NCBI GenBank assembly: GCA_907163375.1
Contig: CAJQUW010002201.1
Coordinates: 234,001 to 298,000, forward strand
DNA: 64,000 nt
Source: Prostheceraeus crozeri
Lineage: Eukaryota > Platyhelminthes > Polycladida > Euryleptidae
Direction: 5' to 3'
This document shows, one piece after another, positions 12,553 through 21,929 of this stretch (position 1 is its first letter; each line of letters opens with the position of its first letter). The position numbers and the translations under genes are program-made. The notes under the pieces are model-generated. The model was not told where the DNA came from and made no database searches. It saw nothing but the letters and a program-made list of their open reading frames with translations.

Positions 12553-13479
12553 CTTTATTGCCCACTTCTGAAAATTACCGTTTCTAGATGTCCTTCTGAA
12601 AATTGATGAGGACAATATACTTACTGAGATTTATCGTAAACCTACCTTTACAGGTCTTTTACTGAATTTCAATGCTTTATGTCCTCGCAATTGGAAAAAC
12701 ACACTAGTATTAGGCATGCTTCATCGTGCTTACAATGTATCCACCAATTGGAATCTATTCCATAATGAATGTAATAAAATTACCAATATCTTAAGTAGAA
12801 ATGGCTATCCATTGCAATTAATTCAATCAACAATTAACAAATTTATAGGTCGTAAATTAAACAATTCTTCACGCGTTACAATTGATAATGACTTCAATAA
12901 AATAATCAAAATCCCCTTCGTGGGTTATGCATCACAGAAATTTAGTAATAAGTTAGTAAAAATATTTCGTAAACTTAACTTGGAATGCAAGGTTGTTATG
13001 ACCTCGTTCAAAACTGGAAGATATTTCTCCCTTAAAAGTAAGTTAGGTCCAGACATGCAATCGCGTCTTGTCTATTGCTTTCAATGTCAGGTTGATCCTG
13101 ATTGCCAATATATTGGCAAAACCAAAAGACGTCTGCATCAACGTAAACTTGAACACTTAAGTGGCAATAGTGCCATTGCACAACACATAGAACAATGTAA
13201 CCATTGTTTTCGTAACTATAATGATTGCTTTAAAATCATTTACCGTGGAAACTCGGACTTTGAGATTAGCATTGTTGAATCTATAAAAATTTTTAGTAGC
13301 AATCCATTGCTTAACCGAACATTAGGTTATAATGGTAGCTCTTATTTCTTAAAGATATTTAACTAACAATACCTATTGTTTAATTGTTTATGCGTAGTAT
13401 TTAAATAACCTTTTCTTCGTTGCAGATTGTAACCACGTGATTTATAGAATACATTGACTGAGTATATCTCCACCGTCTA
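11673..13479. mobile_element. Penelope-like element, head-to-head inverted dimer
   Basis: Two 5'-truncated copies of one PLE lie back to back with their 3' ends outward. The arms (11671-12552 on the minus strand, 12573-13456 on the plus strand) are nearly identical over about 880 bp and are joined by only 20 bp. The plus copy continues 23 bp further (13457-13479) than the minus copy. A 13-bp direct repeat flanks the whole unit, so it inserted as one event. Each copy covers the end of the reverse transcriptase and the GIY-YIG endonuclease. Differences seen include a missing base near 12042, a changed base near 12009 and a missing base near 12343, all as read in the minus arm. Confidence 0.85.
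12572..13366 (+). CDS. PLE C-terminal reverse transcriptase plus GIY-YIG endonuclease (5' truncated)
   Basis: An open frame of about 264 codons, with an in-frame stop just before it at 12569, so no real start survives; the first ATG is 12716. It opens with LPFLDVLL and IYRKPTFTGLLLNFNA, the last reverse transcriptase motif and thumb of PLEs, followed by NGYPLQLIQ. Then come VYCFQCQ and CQYIGKTKRRLHQRKLEHL, a good GIY-YIG core with the catalytic-type arginine. A glutamate in DFEISIVESIKIF sits where the family has its metal-binding glutamate. The family makes cDNA at a nicked target; this copy lacks the palm and fingers, so it cannot act alone. The unbroken frame suggests a young insertion. 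Confidence 0.8.
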   Translation, partial: KLPFLDVLLKIDEDNILTEIYRKPTFTGLLLNFNALCPRNWKNTLVLGMLHRAYNVSTNWNLFHNECNKITNILSRNGYPLQLIQSTINKFIGRKLNNSSRVTIDNDFNKIIKIPFVGYASQKFSNKLVKIFRKLNLECKVVMTSFKTGRYFSLKSKLGPDMQSRLVYCFQCQVDPDCQYIGKTKRRLHQRKLEHLSGNSAIAQHIEQCNHCFRNYNDCFKIIYRGNSDFEISIVESIKIFSSNPLLNRTLGYNGSSYFLKIFN

Positions 13480-13482
13480 AAC

Positions 13483-13785
13483 ATGAAAATCATTACTGCA
13501 CGAATCATCAAAATCTGTAAAAATGAAAAATCATTGCGTCAAGTTCCTTATAGCATAAATCTTAATAAAAAACTTTTTTTAAAACAACACGCAGATACTT
13601 TTTCCGTTGAATACGTTGAACGTCGTATTTCAAATATTCTTGACTTTACTTTCACACCATTACCGCGTCAAACTCAGACTAAGGAACGCAATATTAATCT
13701 GATCACATGCAGGGAAGCGAGAGATTATTTGATTCATTCAAAAATAGTGTCAATTAAACAATCGCTTTATGTTAAATCTAGTTAA
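13483..13785 (+). CDS. Unrecognised 100-residue open frame beside the PLE dimer
   Basis: The ATG lies within the right target-site copy. The protein is basic and balanced (for example VERRISNILDFTFTPLPR and LITCREARDYLIHSKI). No domain recognised. The same ATG also stands in the left target-site copy at 11663, so it belonged to the host before insertion. It could be a small gene, an exon or an older element remnant. Low confidence that it is expressed. Confidence 0.25.
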   Translation: MKIITARIIKICKNEKSLRQVPYSINLNKKLFLKQHADTFSVEYVERRISNILDFTFTPLPRQTQTKERNINLITCREARDYLIHSKIVSIKQSLYVKSS

Positions 13786-14458
13786 TGAATGGTCGAAAAT
13801 TGTGACACAATTACATTCCTTCTCTTGCTAAGAATGCACCACTAAAATTTCTGTTTTCAATTTATTACTTCGCAAAATCTGCTTGGTGACATTCAACATG
13901 GTTCTCTTTATGTTTCACTGTCTACTTGTTTTCAGCATTAATATCACAAAAAGGCACTGCGCTTAGAACCTATTGCGGAGCCTCTAGATTATTCAAAGAT
14001 GATGAAATTTGGCAGATGCTCCAGATGGGTACAAAGAATAATCTGCACCTCAGGCGAAGCAATCTGCAACAAATTTTCTTACATTCGCTACACCTTGATA
14101 TCTTATTTCCACATCGCGAACGATCCTGAGTAGCACGATTTTCTAGCACGCCTCTGAAATATTCTACACGCGATTTCGTGATTTCATCTTCGATGGTCAG
14201 TGATGTTGTTAATCTTCAAAAAATGATAATTCTATAGACTGAATAAGTTGTCTTTCTGGAACATTAATAATACTGTGTTCATAATACAAAACACTCATTT
14301 TCAGTTTATCAGTTTATCAAATCTAATAGTACGTCTTCTATTCATTAAACTTCTCAGGACTAACTGCCTACAAGAAGTACTGCATGAAATCATTTCACCA
14401 CTAAATCACAGATACGATGAGGAAAAAGAAAAAGTGAGAAATTTTTGTCAAATGAGTG

Positions 14459-15439
14459 CAGAGGTTCCCAGCCTGTGGCACGCGTACCACTAGTGGTAGC
14501 CTAAGCGAGGGCTGATCAGATGGCGCGCGAGTATCACTGCATCTATTATAATGATAATTGAATCTATCCACATCACAAATTAGGAAAATTGTTGGTCAGC
14601 TTAAGAAAATTTGATCGACGGCAAAATTCGATGCAGTTTATCGTTTTTCATAGTTTCAAAAGACGAAGATTTGTCTTGTGCATATAATTCATCTTGTCAC
14701 AAACTTTGTATCAAGTTGTTTAGATATCAATGCGACAGGCGATGCAGTGCCATCTATTCAGCGACCGACAGGTCGAAATCGACGAAGCAAACCAATGCAT
14801 CACAGAATTAGACAGGTCGTCTCTTCTTCCGTTTGACTAGAAGGGAAGCATTGGAACATGTAACGTAAATGAAATGGCACAATCTCCTGACTAAATACCA
14901 TAGCAATCGAACAATGAGCAGGCAATGAGCGACTATTTTTCCTATCTCTGTAAGGTATTAAAAATTTATTTTTGTCCACTTAATAAGTTCCTGCATGTGC
15001 CATCTGTTTGAATCAGTTTGCACTTCTAGCAAAGTGATACGATTAAACAATCTAATTCTGTGCCATGCATTTTAGATTATGCTTGAAGCTCCGATAGTCA
15101 AAATCACGTAGTCTGAAAATGCTTGTGGCATAGATATTTGCATTCAACTTACATTCGACATTCGAAAAGTATTCACAAATAATATAGGATATGATTCTTA
15201 AAAAACGATACACAACCTGTACTTTGATCGTAGATATTTGACACAGTATCTTGAAACATCTATCATGTAGATACTGTATCTATTTAATCTTTAGACATCA
15301 ATTTTTCGAAACACATATTTTCGAAAAAAGAATTGTATCTTTCCTAGCATAAATAGAATTTCTTTGAGACTTAGTGGCACACGGCGAACGTGTAAGATCT
15401 CAAGTGGTACTGAGACACTAAAAGGTTGGGAACCAATGG
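14459..15439. mobile_element. Non-autonomous hAT element with a nested hAT MITE
   Basis: Ends are CAGAGGTTCCCAGCC and, inverted, CATTGGTTCCCAACC, typical hAT termini. The 8-bp flanks AATGAGTG and GATTAGTG agree at six positions. No transposase frame. A smaller element sits inside at 14801-15062. Confidence 0.7.
14801..15062. mobile_element. hAT MITE, CACAGAATTAGA family (copy 1)
   Basis: 262 bp with perfect 12-bp terminal inverted repeats CACAGAATTAGA. Flanks CAATGCAT and CCATGCAT agree at seven of eight bases. Its reverse complement matches much of the copy starting at 21393 (shared block GATGGCACATGCAGGAACTT), and relatives lie at 53661-54276. It sits inside the hAT element 14459-15439. 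Confidence 0.8.
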
Positions 15440-17168
15440 ATTAGTGCAAGCGTTCACTATAGGGTATGTAAGCTTATTCATAATGCTAAAAATCTTTCTT
15501 CTATCTAATGAGTCCTTCAACAAATTTGCCAAAATTTCGATCAACTGCTACATTCACAGAACACAATGATTTGTGTTGAGCTAGTAGCTTTTATGAATGC
15601 TTGTTGGAGATATTTCATGTCTCCTCCATACTAAGATAACCGCAGAGATAAATTGCCTTGTTTGCCTTTTTGGGTCTATAGATGACATTCATCACTGCTG
15701 ATGGCTCCGGTCAGAGCTAGGCACAAGGGGCAAGAAGATCATCTTTTCATTGAGCGCAATGTCATGCAAATTAAAGTCTGAATTCTGACCAACCAGAAGA
15801 CTGACACTACATTTAGGGTGTGCGGTCAACACAGTCAGTAAAAAACAGTTTGAATAATGTTTCCATTCGACGAATTTATCACGAAAAAAATTAAGTTAAA
15901 GGCCTGCATGCAATTTGACAGTTGAGACTCGTGTGTTCGCTGATACGAGCAACTTCTGCAATGCGCACGCTTGGCCAATCACGCAAGCCAAAGAGAGACG
16001 AATCTCTCTATATTGATCTCTATCGCTTGCTACCGTGGCAAACAATGGCTGGGATATGTTCATTTCAGCTCTAGACAAACCCACATGCAAATTTATCTAT
16101 CTCTATGAAGATGACTAAACTGGCTAACAATCCGACCTCTGTGCACAGGAGACCATGGACTTCTATAACATACATAGTTATGAGCACCTATGTGGATTTG
16201 GGAAGTGAGGCTGCTCAAGTCCTAGAACGGATAGCTACAATACTATACAAGCTATCCAGAAGGGCATCCGTTTTAGCGAGTGCAAATCGGCCATAACAAG
16301 AAAACTTTTGTTTAGCCTGATGAGATCAAACGCTCATGCCCTCATCTTCAGATTGGAATCAGGCATAGGTGGAGAAGTGCTCCACTTTGCCAGTCTGTAA
16401 ATTTCATTTCAGGTTTTTTTAGGATTTTGTCAATTTTTAGGTATTCGTGTATACTGTATATTGTGTCACATGGAAATAACATGCATAGTTATTAATAGAT
16501 TTCCATGAGGAGACCATGACTTGTTTCAAGCGTGACAGCTTCAAGCCATGGATATCTAGATATAGCAAAATCAATGGTGCTATGTCTAGATGTCCATGTT
16601 CAAGCCTTAGAAGTCTATGTTCAAGCCAATGAGATAAATGGAAGAGCTTCTACTTCTATGCTTCAAGTCTTCAGATTTCTACATTGTGTAAACTTGCATA
16701 GACGTTATGATGCATGATTCGAATGATTCAACACTATAACTCAAATCGTGGAAGATTACAGTGTGGCACTTCTCATATAACAAAACATAATGCTGGTGAA
16801 CTGTGATTTATGAGCGGCATTTCCTGATCTAGTATTATTTTATATTTTTGTTGTTATTATCAAGTCAACACGAACAACAGGTCATGAAATATGGAAGGAT
16901 AGGGGGAGTATTCAGTACGTCCACAAAATTTATGGAATAACTTTGAGTTTGCCAGTTCTATTTCTGTTAATTTACTCAATAAATTTGAGTTCTTGATTTT
17001 ACAAATTTTGATTAGATTATCACAATTATTTTGAACTCATTACTTCACAGAAATTCATTGAGGCACGCAGATGTGAAATCTGAATGATCCGTCTTTGTAC
17101 TAAAACTTGTTGACAGTACAGTTAAGATAAGCAACGATCAGTATTCATAATCATCAAATATACTTACA
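15440..17168. other. Intergenic, 5' flank of the 969-residue gene
   Basis: No gene or element supported. The final bases lead into the ATG at 17169 without a clear 3' splice site, so the first coding exon may also hold the 5' UTR. Confidence 0.35.
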
Positions 17169-20078
17169 ATGATGGAAGAATTGTCAAACAAAAATGATGT
17201 AATAATGAATTTAATTAATCAGCTATCAAGCTACCCACAATCTAAAAAGAAATCGGCGAAGAAATCTTCTAAAAAAGGAAAAACCTCGCCTCAAAAATTA
17301 CAGATTTCCGAAGTGTACTTGAGGGCGATTGTGAATTTAGAATCACAATTGAAATCCAGTATACTCAACAGTGAAAGAGCAAAAAGTAAAGCTTCCAAGC
17401 GTGATCATATCCAAAATGCAGACAACTACGCTGGTATGGATCTTGCAAAATCAATTCATTCACTCGATAAATCAAGAATCAGCAAAAAAAAGGATAAAAG
17501 TAAAAGTAAAACTAAAAGTTCTAAAGTCGAGTATTTGAAATTCAGAGACACGATCTTATGCGACCTTATAGAAAGCGAAATAGGACGAGCAAAGACAATA
17601 GAGGATTTTTATGATCCAACACTTATGGACGACGGATCACCGATAAGGACGTGTAACACAACGTTATACGGTGACAGCATTCTTTCTCAAAAGACAAACG
17701 AAAACGAACAGCTGCTTAATGCATCCGACAGTTCAAAAGGAAAATGTAAATCATCCAAATCATCTAGAAAACACAGACATTCTAAAACTAAAGAAAAACG
17801 AATATTAGATGATTTTGAATACGAAACTCAGACGTCTGCTTTGGGAAGACATAGTGCATCAATAAAGAACAAACATTCCTCAAACGACGTCAACTCTAAA
17901 TGCTCACATACGACAAACAGTGGTAAAGTATCGGATGATAGATATGGTTCTGGTGATACAACGGATCAAAATGGAAGCCCTAAATTTTCTGTTTCAATTA
18001 CCAGTCTTGATACAAGAATAGAAAAGCAATCTACTGTTGACAGTCTATATGTAAATGATGACTCAGCACGTAACTTGCCATCACGATTGCAATCATCAGT
18101 TTCAAGTTCAAGTAATCAAATTGCTCTTGACCACAAACATGACAAAGAATCGAAATGCCGCAAGGCTGATTCTGCATTCGATATCAAGATTCCGAAAAAG
18201 CAACTCTCCATACCACAGAATTCTAAACATGAGACTCGGAAGAAGCGATCCCAAGTGAATCACAGGGCAGACGATGAACAGTTGTCTCAATTGAGCTCAT
18301 CATGGCGAGAGCCTGAGTCCAAAGAAAGCCCTCATGTGCAATCTGTGTCACATAGTGACACATCGGACATGAAATCAAGCTTCATCCTCAAAAGTGTGGA
18401 GAAATCATCTCCTCTTGATGATTTATCTGAGCAATCCACACTCAAATTAATCAGCCAAAGTCAAAATTTCATTAATGCTGTTCATGAACAAGCAAACCAA
18501 GGAAAATCATCACGCAATACCTGTGGCTCAGATCCTAAATGTACGAGAACCTCACATACTGCCGTTCCCGAAGCTCTAGATGACAAACTACCGGATATTA
18601 ATTCATCACGCAAAACACCATCCCGGATAATGACCGAAAATGACAGAGTTTGGTACGAAAAATCCCCGTGTCCAAACTGTGGATTCTGTGGAACCCGCAC
18701 AACAGCAGAAAATGAAACGTCAACCAAGCGAAAAGCATCAACTCAAAGGGCTCTTGCAAATAATTTTCCAAAAATAAATGATCTGTCATCATTTTTTGAG
18801 CCTTCTCAACAATCTCTCAAACATAGACCCACGACGGCCGAGCCTTCTCAACAATCTCTCAAACATAGACCTACGACGGCCGAGCCTTCTCAACAATCTC
18901 TCAAACATAGACCCACGACGGCCGAGCCTTCTCAACAATCTCTCAAACATAGACCCACGACGGCCGAGCCTTCTCAACAATCTCTCAAACATAGACCTAC
19001 GACGGCCGAGCCTTCTCAACAATCTCTCAAACAAAGACCTACGACGGCCACTGGCACAGATAGTTCAAAGCGAGCTCCTAGATTAAGATTGCAAAGCATC
19101 AAATCAAAGGTTAACAACCTATCATTTTCAAAACCTCAGATTTTTGTATATAATTGCTTTTCCGAATTCAAAGACAAGTACGTTTCACATGTGGAAAATT
19201 TACCTGAAAAACGAAGTACTAGTATTTTTCGGGGTGCAATGTGCTCCAACTTCCGACCATTGCAAAGACATGACAGTAATGAGACTATTCCTGCAGACGT
19301 CACATGGTCATCAACGCTGTGTTCGGTGTCAGACAAAGAAGAACCAAATTGCGTTGGGAAGACAGACATGGAAATCAATATTCCCACTGTTCTCACCGTG
19401 GGAAATGATTTTGAGAATAAAGAGGAAGAAATATCAATCAGCGCTTTAATGCGATCAATAACACCGTTCGATCGATGCTTCAGCGCCCCAGTATTCATTG
19501 CCTCTGATGATGAAATCGATGGTGGTGGCGAGGACGATCCAAAACAATATCAAGATTTGGAAGTAATTATCGATGTATTGAAAAATTCCACAGATTCAGA
19601 TCAGCGCTGCTCCAATTCTAATGTCGACAATGCAATGCAAGAAATGAAGCAGAATGACAGTCAACATGTGATTCTAAAACATTCAGAGGATAAAAGTCGA
19701 ACCGACAATTTGCGAACGTCTCAATCAGATGTATCGCTGACACAACTGAATGAAAAACCGCCTCTGTCAGAGTCTGCAAAAAGCAGCGTACGAAGAGCCC
19801 AAATTTCGAAGAAAGAAAATTCTGACAATCAAACTGACAGATCTATAGATACTAACTACAGTGATCACAACACAGCCAAATGTGCAGTAGTAATAAAAAC
19901 CCCTAAGTTGAACCAAATTGTTCAAAAAGCTGATTCAGAACATTTACAAACACTTTCAAGGGAAAACGACACTTCAGCATCGGTTGCTTCATATTCATCC
20001 TCCTCGTCTCATGAGACCGTTCTGACTATCATCAAAAGATATCACAGTCGTTGCCGTGACAAGCAAAAAGGATCATGA
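17169..20078 (+). CDS. 969-residue Ser/Lys-rich disordered protein with 14-residue tandem repeats
   Basis: A single open exon of 969 codons. It opens with two Met codons; 17169 is the first in frame. Residues about 24-40 and 100-118 are Lys/Ser clusters (KKKSAKKSSKKGK type) that could serve as nuclear signals. A short helical stretch follows near 46-66. Most of the rest is Ser, Asn, Asp and Lys rich with no fold I recognise. Residues 501-507 read CPNCGFC, a possible small metal-binding knuckle. Residues 544-627 are six EPSQQSLKHRPTTA repeats. The C-terminus is Ser-rich and ends in a basic segment. No signal peptide or membrane segment. AATAAA lies 29 bases past the stop. Likely lineage-specific; function unknown. 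Very unlikely to be chance, given its length in an AT-rich region. Confidence 0.8.
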   Translation: MMEELSNKNDVIMNLINQLSSYPQSKKKSAKKSSKKGKTSPQKLQISEVYLRAIVNLESQLKSSILNSERAKSKASKRDHIQNADNYAGMDLAKSIHSLDKSRISKKKDKSKSKTKSSKVEYLKFRDTILCDLIESEIGRAKTIEDFYDPTLMDDGSPIRTCNTTLYGDSILSQKTNENEQLLNASDSSKGKCKSSKSSRKHRHSKTKEKRILDDFEYETQTSALGRHSASIKNKHSSNDVNSKCSHTTNSGKVSDDRYGSGDTTDQNGSPKFSVSITSLDTRIEKQSTVDSLYVNDDSARNLPSRLQSSVSSSSNQIALDHKHDKESKCRKADSAFDIKIPKKQLSIPQNSKHETRKKRSQVNHRADDEQLSQLSSSWREPESKESPHVQSVSHSDTSDMKSSFILKSVEKSSPLDDLSEQSTLKLISQSQNFINAVHEQANQGKSSRNTCGSDPKCTRTSHTAVPEALDDKLPDINSSRKTPSRIMTENDRVWYEKSPCPNCGFCGTRTTAENETSTKRKASTQRALANNFPKINDLSSFFEPSQQSLKHRPTTAEPSQQSLKHRPTTAEPSQQSLKHRPTTAEPSQQSLKHRPTTAEPSQQSLKHRPTTAEPSQQSLKQRPTTATGTDSSKRAPRLRLQSIKSKVNNLSFSKPQIFVYNCFSEFKDKYVSHVENLPEKRSTSIFRGAMCSNFRPLQRHDSNETIPADVTWSSTLCSVSDKEEPNCVGKTDMEINIPTVLTVGNDFENKEEEISISALMRSITPFDRCFSAPVFIASDDEIDGGGEDDPKQYQDLEVIIDVLKNSTDSDQRCSNSNVDNAMQEMKQNDSQHVILKHSEDKSRTDNLRTSQSDVSLTQLNEKPPLSESAKSSVRRAQISKKENSDNQTDRSIDTNYSDHNTAKCAVVIKTPKLNQIVQKADSEHLQTLSRENDTSASVASYSSSSSHETVLTIIKRYHSRCRDKQKGS
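18798..19049 (+). repeat. Six-copy 42-bp coding tandem repeat
   Basis: Six back-to-back 42-bp units, each encoding EPSQQSLKHRPTTA. The units differ only by a silent C/T in one Pro codon (pattern C,T,C,C,T,T) and by CAT to CAA in the last unit. Because 42 is a multiple of three, copy-number change keeps the frame. The near identity points to recent expansion or ongoing homogenisation. Confidence 0.95.
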
Positions 20079-20106
20079 AAATCACATTCAGATGAAATAT
20101 TGCGAA

Positions 20107-20117
20107 AATAAAATAAA
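20107..20117 (+). terminator. Poly(A) signals of the 969-residue gene
   Basis: Two overlapping AATAAA hexamers starting 29 bases after the stop codon at 20078. Confidence 0.6.
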
Positions 20118-20744
20118 AATTTCGCTGTTCATAATGTAGTTTTTTCAGATTGTAAAATGAACCAGGAGAAGGAGCTCGCTCTGATCTGCCCTCTCATGTG
20201 TTGTTGTGGAAGATAAAAAACCTGTCTACACCGGGTGGGGAGGGTAGGAGACGATTCGGTCGCTCCTGTTGCATTTTTGCTGTGGCCCTCTTACAACTAA
20301 TCCACAGGCTTTTGTGACTTAATTTTCGCACATTTTCAAATGGTTGGATTTTAGCAAGTAAAATCTGTGACCTTTTTTTGAAGAAAAAGCACTTTTGAGG
20401 GCATTTCGAAATAATCACTCTGATAGTTTTGTAGACTGATCTCCAACATTATAACACGCAAAACTTATTAGAAGAATTCGTTGACTCGATAAAAGAAAAT
20501 ATGATTATATAAGTTGGGCACTATTAATTTACCATGATCAAAGTATCCCATATTACATGTGGGTGTTTTAATGTGCTTATAATAATAATAATCTGTGTAT
20601 ATTTATGATAGAAATCATACAAGTATTTTCATATACATGGAAGTTTCGAAAATTGTTCATGCGAACTACGCAAGATCATTAAGGAAAAGAATTTTTGTAA
20701 AAGAAAAAAATGTTTTGTTGGTTGAAAAGCCTTGAGCAATAAGG

Positions 20745-20853
20745 CAAGGTTGGGTCCAAACTTGGGCTTGGGTACCCCCAAGCCCAAGATTAAAGCTTGG
20801 GGTACCTCCCAACATCAAGATTTATCTTTGGTACCCCAAGATTGGACCCAAGG
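20745..20853. repeat. Short foldback repeat, CAAGGTTGGGTCC type
   Basis: Begins CAAGGTTGGGTCC and ends with its approximate inverse; internal GGGTACCCC and GGGGTACC blocks also pair. Related sequence occurs near 51310-51390 on the minus strand and near 50543. No clear target duplication. Possibly a small MITE. Confidence 0.4.
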
Positions 20854-21392
20854 AGTGGCTATTCTAATGAAGTGGAACAACAATTTACAGAACATGTTTG
20901 GAATTTTGATTGAGACTTACGTGTAGAATTGCATGAAGATATTTTGAATCATACCATATTGTACATATTGCTATCCAATTTATATGTATCCAATGTTCAT
21001 ATGAATTACTATTCATTACATGAATTTGTTATTGCGGAATTGAGGCCATGGTAATATTCAGCTAAAAGTTTTAGTTAGCATCATAGGTTATCTCTGGGCT
21101 TAATATCATCAACCCTGTTTACGTCTACAGCCTAATAATTTCCTAATTAAAACAACATGTATGACTAAGCTACATTCCTTACAACATGTCTGATCGAGAA
21201 ACGAAACATACATAACATAGGCCTTGTATAAGATGAAATAGCACAAATGTAGATATAACGATATTTTTGCTAATTGTAAGAAGCAATCATCAAAGAATGT
21301 CACTGCATTAAATGATGCCGATATCGATGGCTAATTACACCACGAGCGATTACACGAGCGCGAAGCGAGAGCTTAATCGAGAGTGGTGTAAC

Positions 21393-21921
21393 CACAGAAT
21401 TAGATTGTTTAGCCGCCTCACTTTTCTGGAAGTGCAAACTGATTCGAAACGATGGCACATGCAGGAACTTACTAAGTGGACAAGAAGAAATTTACAATAC
21501 CTTGCAGAGATAGGAAAAATACTCGTGCATCACTTGTGGATTGCTCTGAATTCCTTCAAAATGCTCCAATCGACACGATTTCTTCAGATTCGAAGAATTC
21601 AGATCATTGCGTAAAAAGTTTTCTCGATAATGTTACCCTTTCTGATCACTATTAAAAAAGTTAGCAGGTGCACGATAAAACGTCACAAACTTCTTTGTAG
21701 AACTTGATATCGTCTATGTCTCTTTGTGTGTGAAACGGTTGATAACAGTCACTGAAACTTTGAACAACTTGAACAATTTGGCGGGATTAATGTTTAACTG
21801 GCTGCTTATTGTTCGATTTCTGTGGTATTATGTCAGCATTTGTGCTATTTCATAGGCATTACATGCTCCAATGCTTCCTTTCTAGTCAAACAGAAGAAGA
21901 GAGAACCGGTTTAATTCTGTA
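21393..21921. mobile_element. hAT MITE, CACAGAATTAGA family (copy 2)
   Basis: 529 bp, starting CACAGAATTAGA and ending in the inverse with two changes. The target duplication is perfect: GGTGTAAC at 21385-21392 and 21922-21929. Both ends match the element at 14801-15062 in inverted orientation, with extra internal sequence here. No transposase. Confidence 0.85.
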
Positions 21922-21929
21922 GGTGTAAC

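Noticed and set aside
11671-13456. Assembly or chimera artefact as the cause of the PLE palindrome
   Set aside because: The arms differ at several bases, end at different 3' points and are enclosed by an exact 13-bp direct repeat, which an artefact would not produce; long reads would still be decisive.
16310-16345. CTGATGAGATCAAACGCTCATG as another hammerhead core
   Set aside because: It has CTGATGAG but no GAAA after a stem, and no link to a retroelement.
18778-19086. Long repetitive open frames in other phases and on the minus strand (MFERLLRRLGRR repeats)
   Set aside because: They are by-products of the 42-bp repeat, whose length is a multiple of three; they do not extend beyond the array, while the 969-codon frame does.
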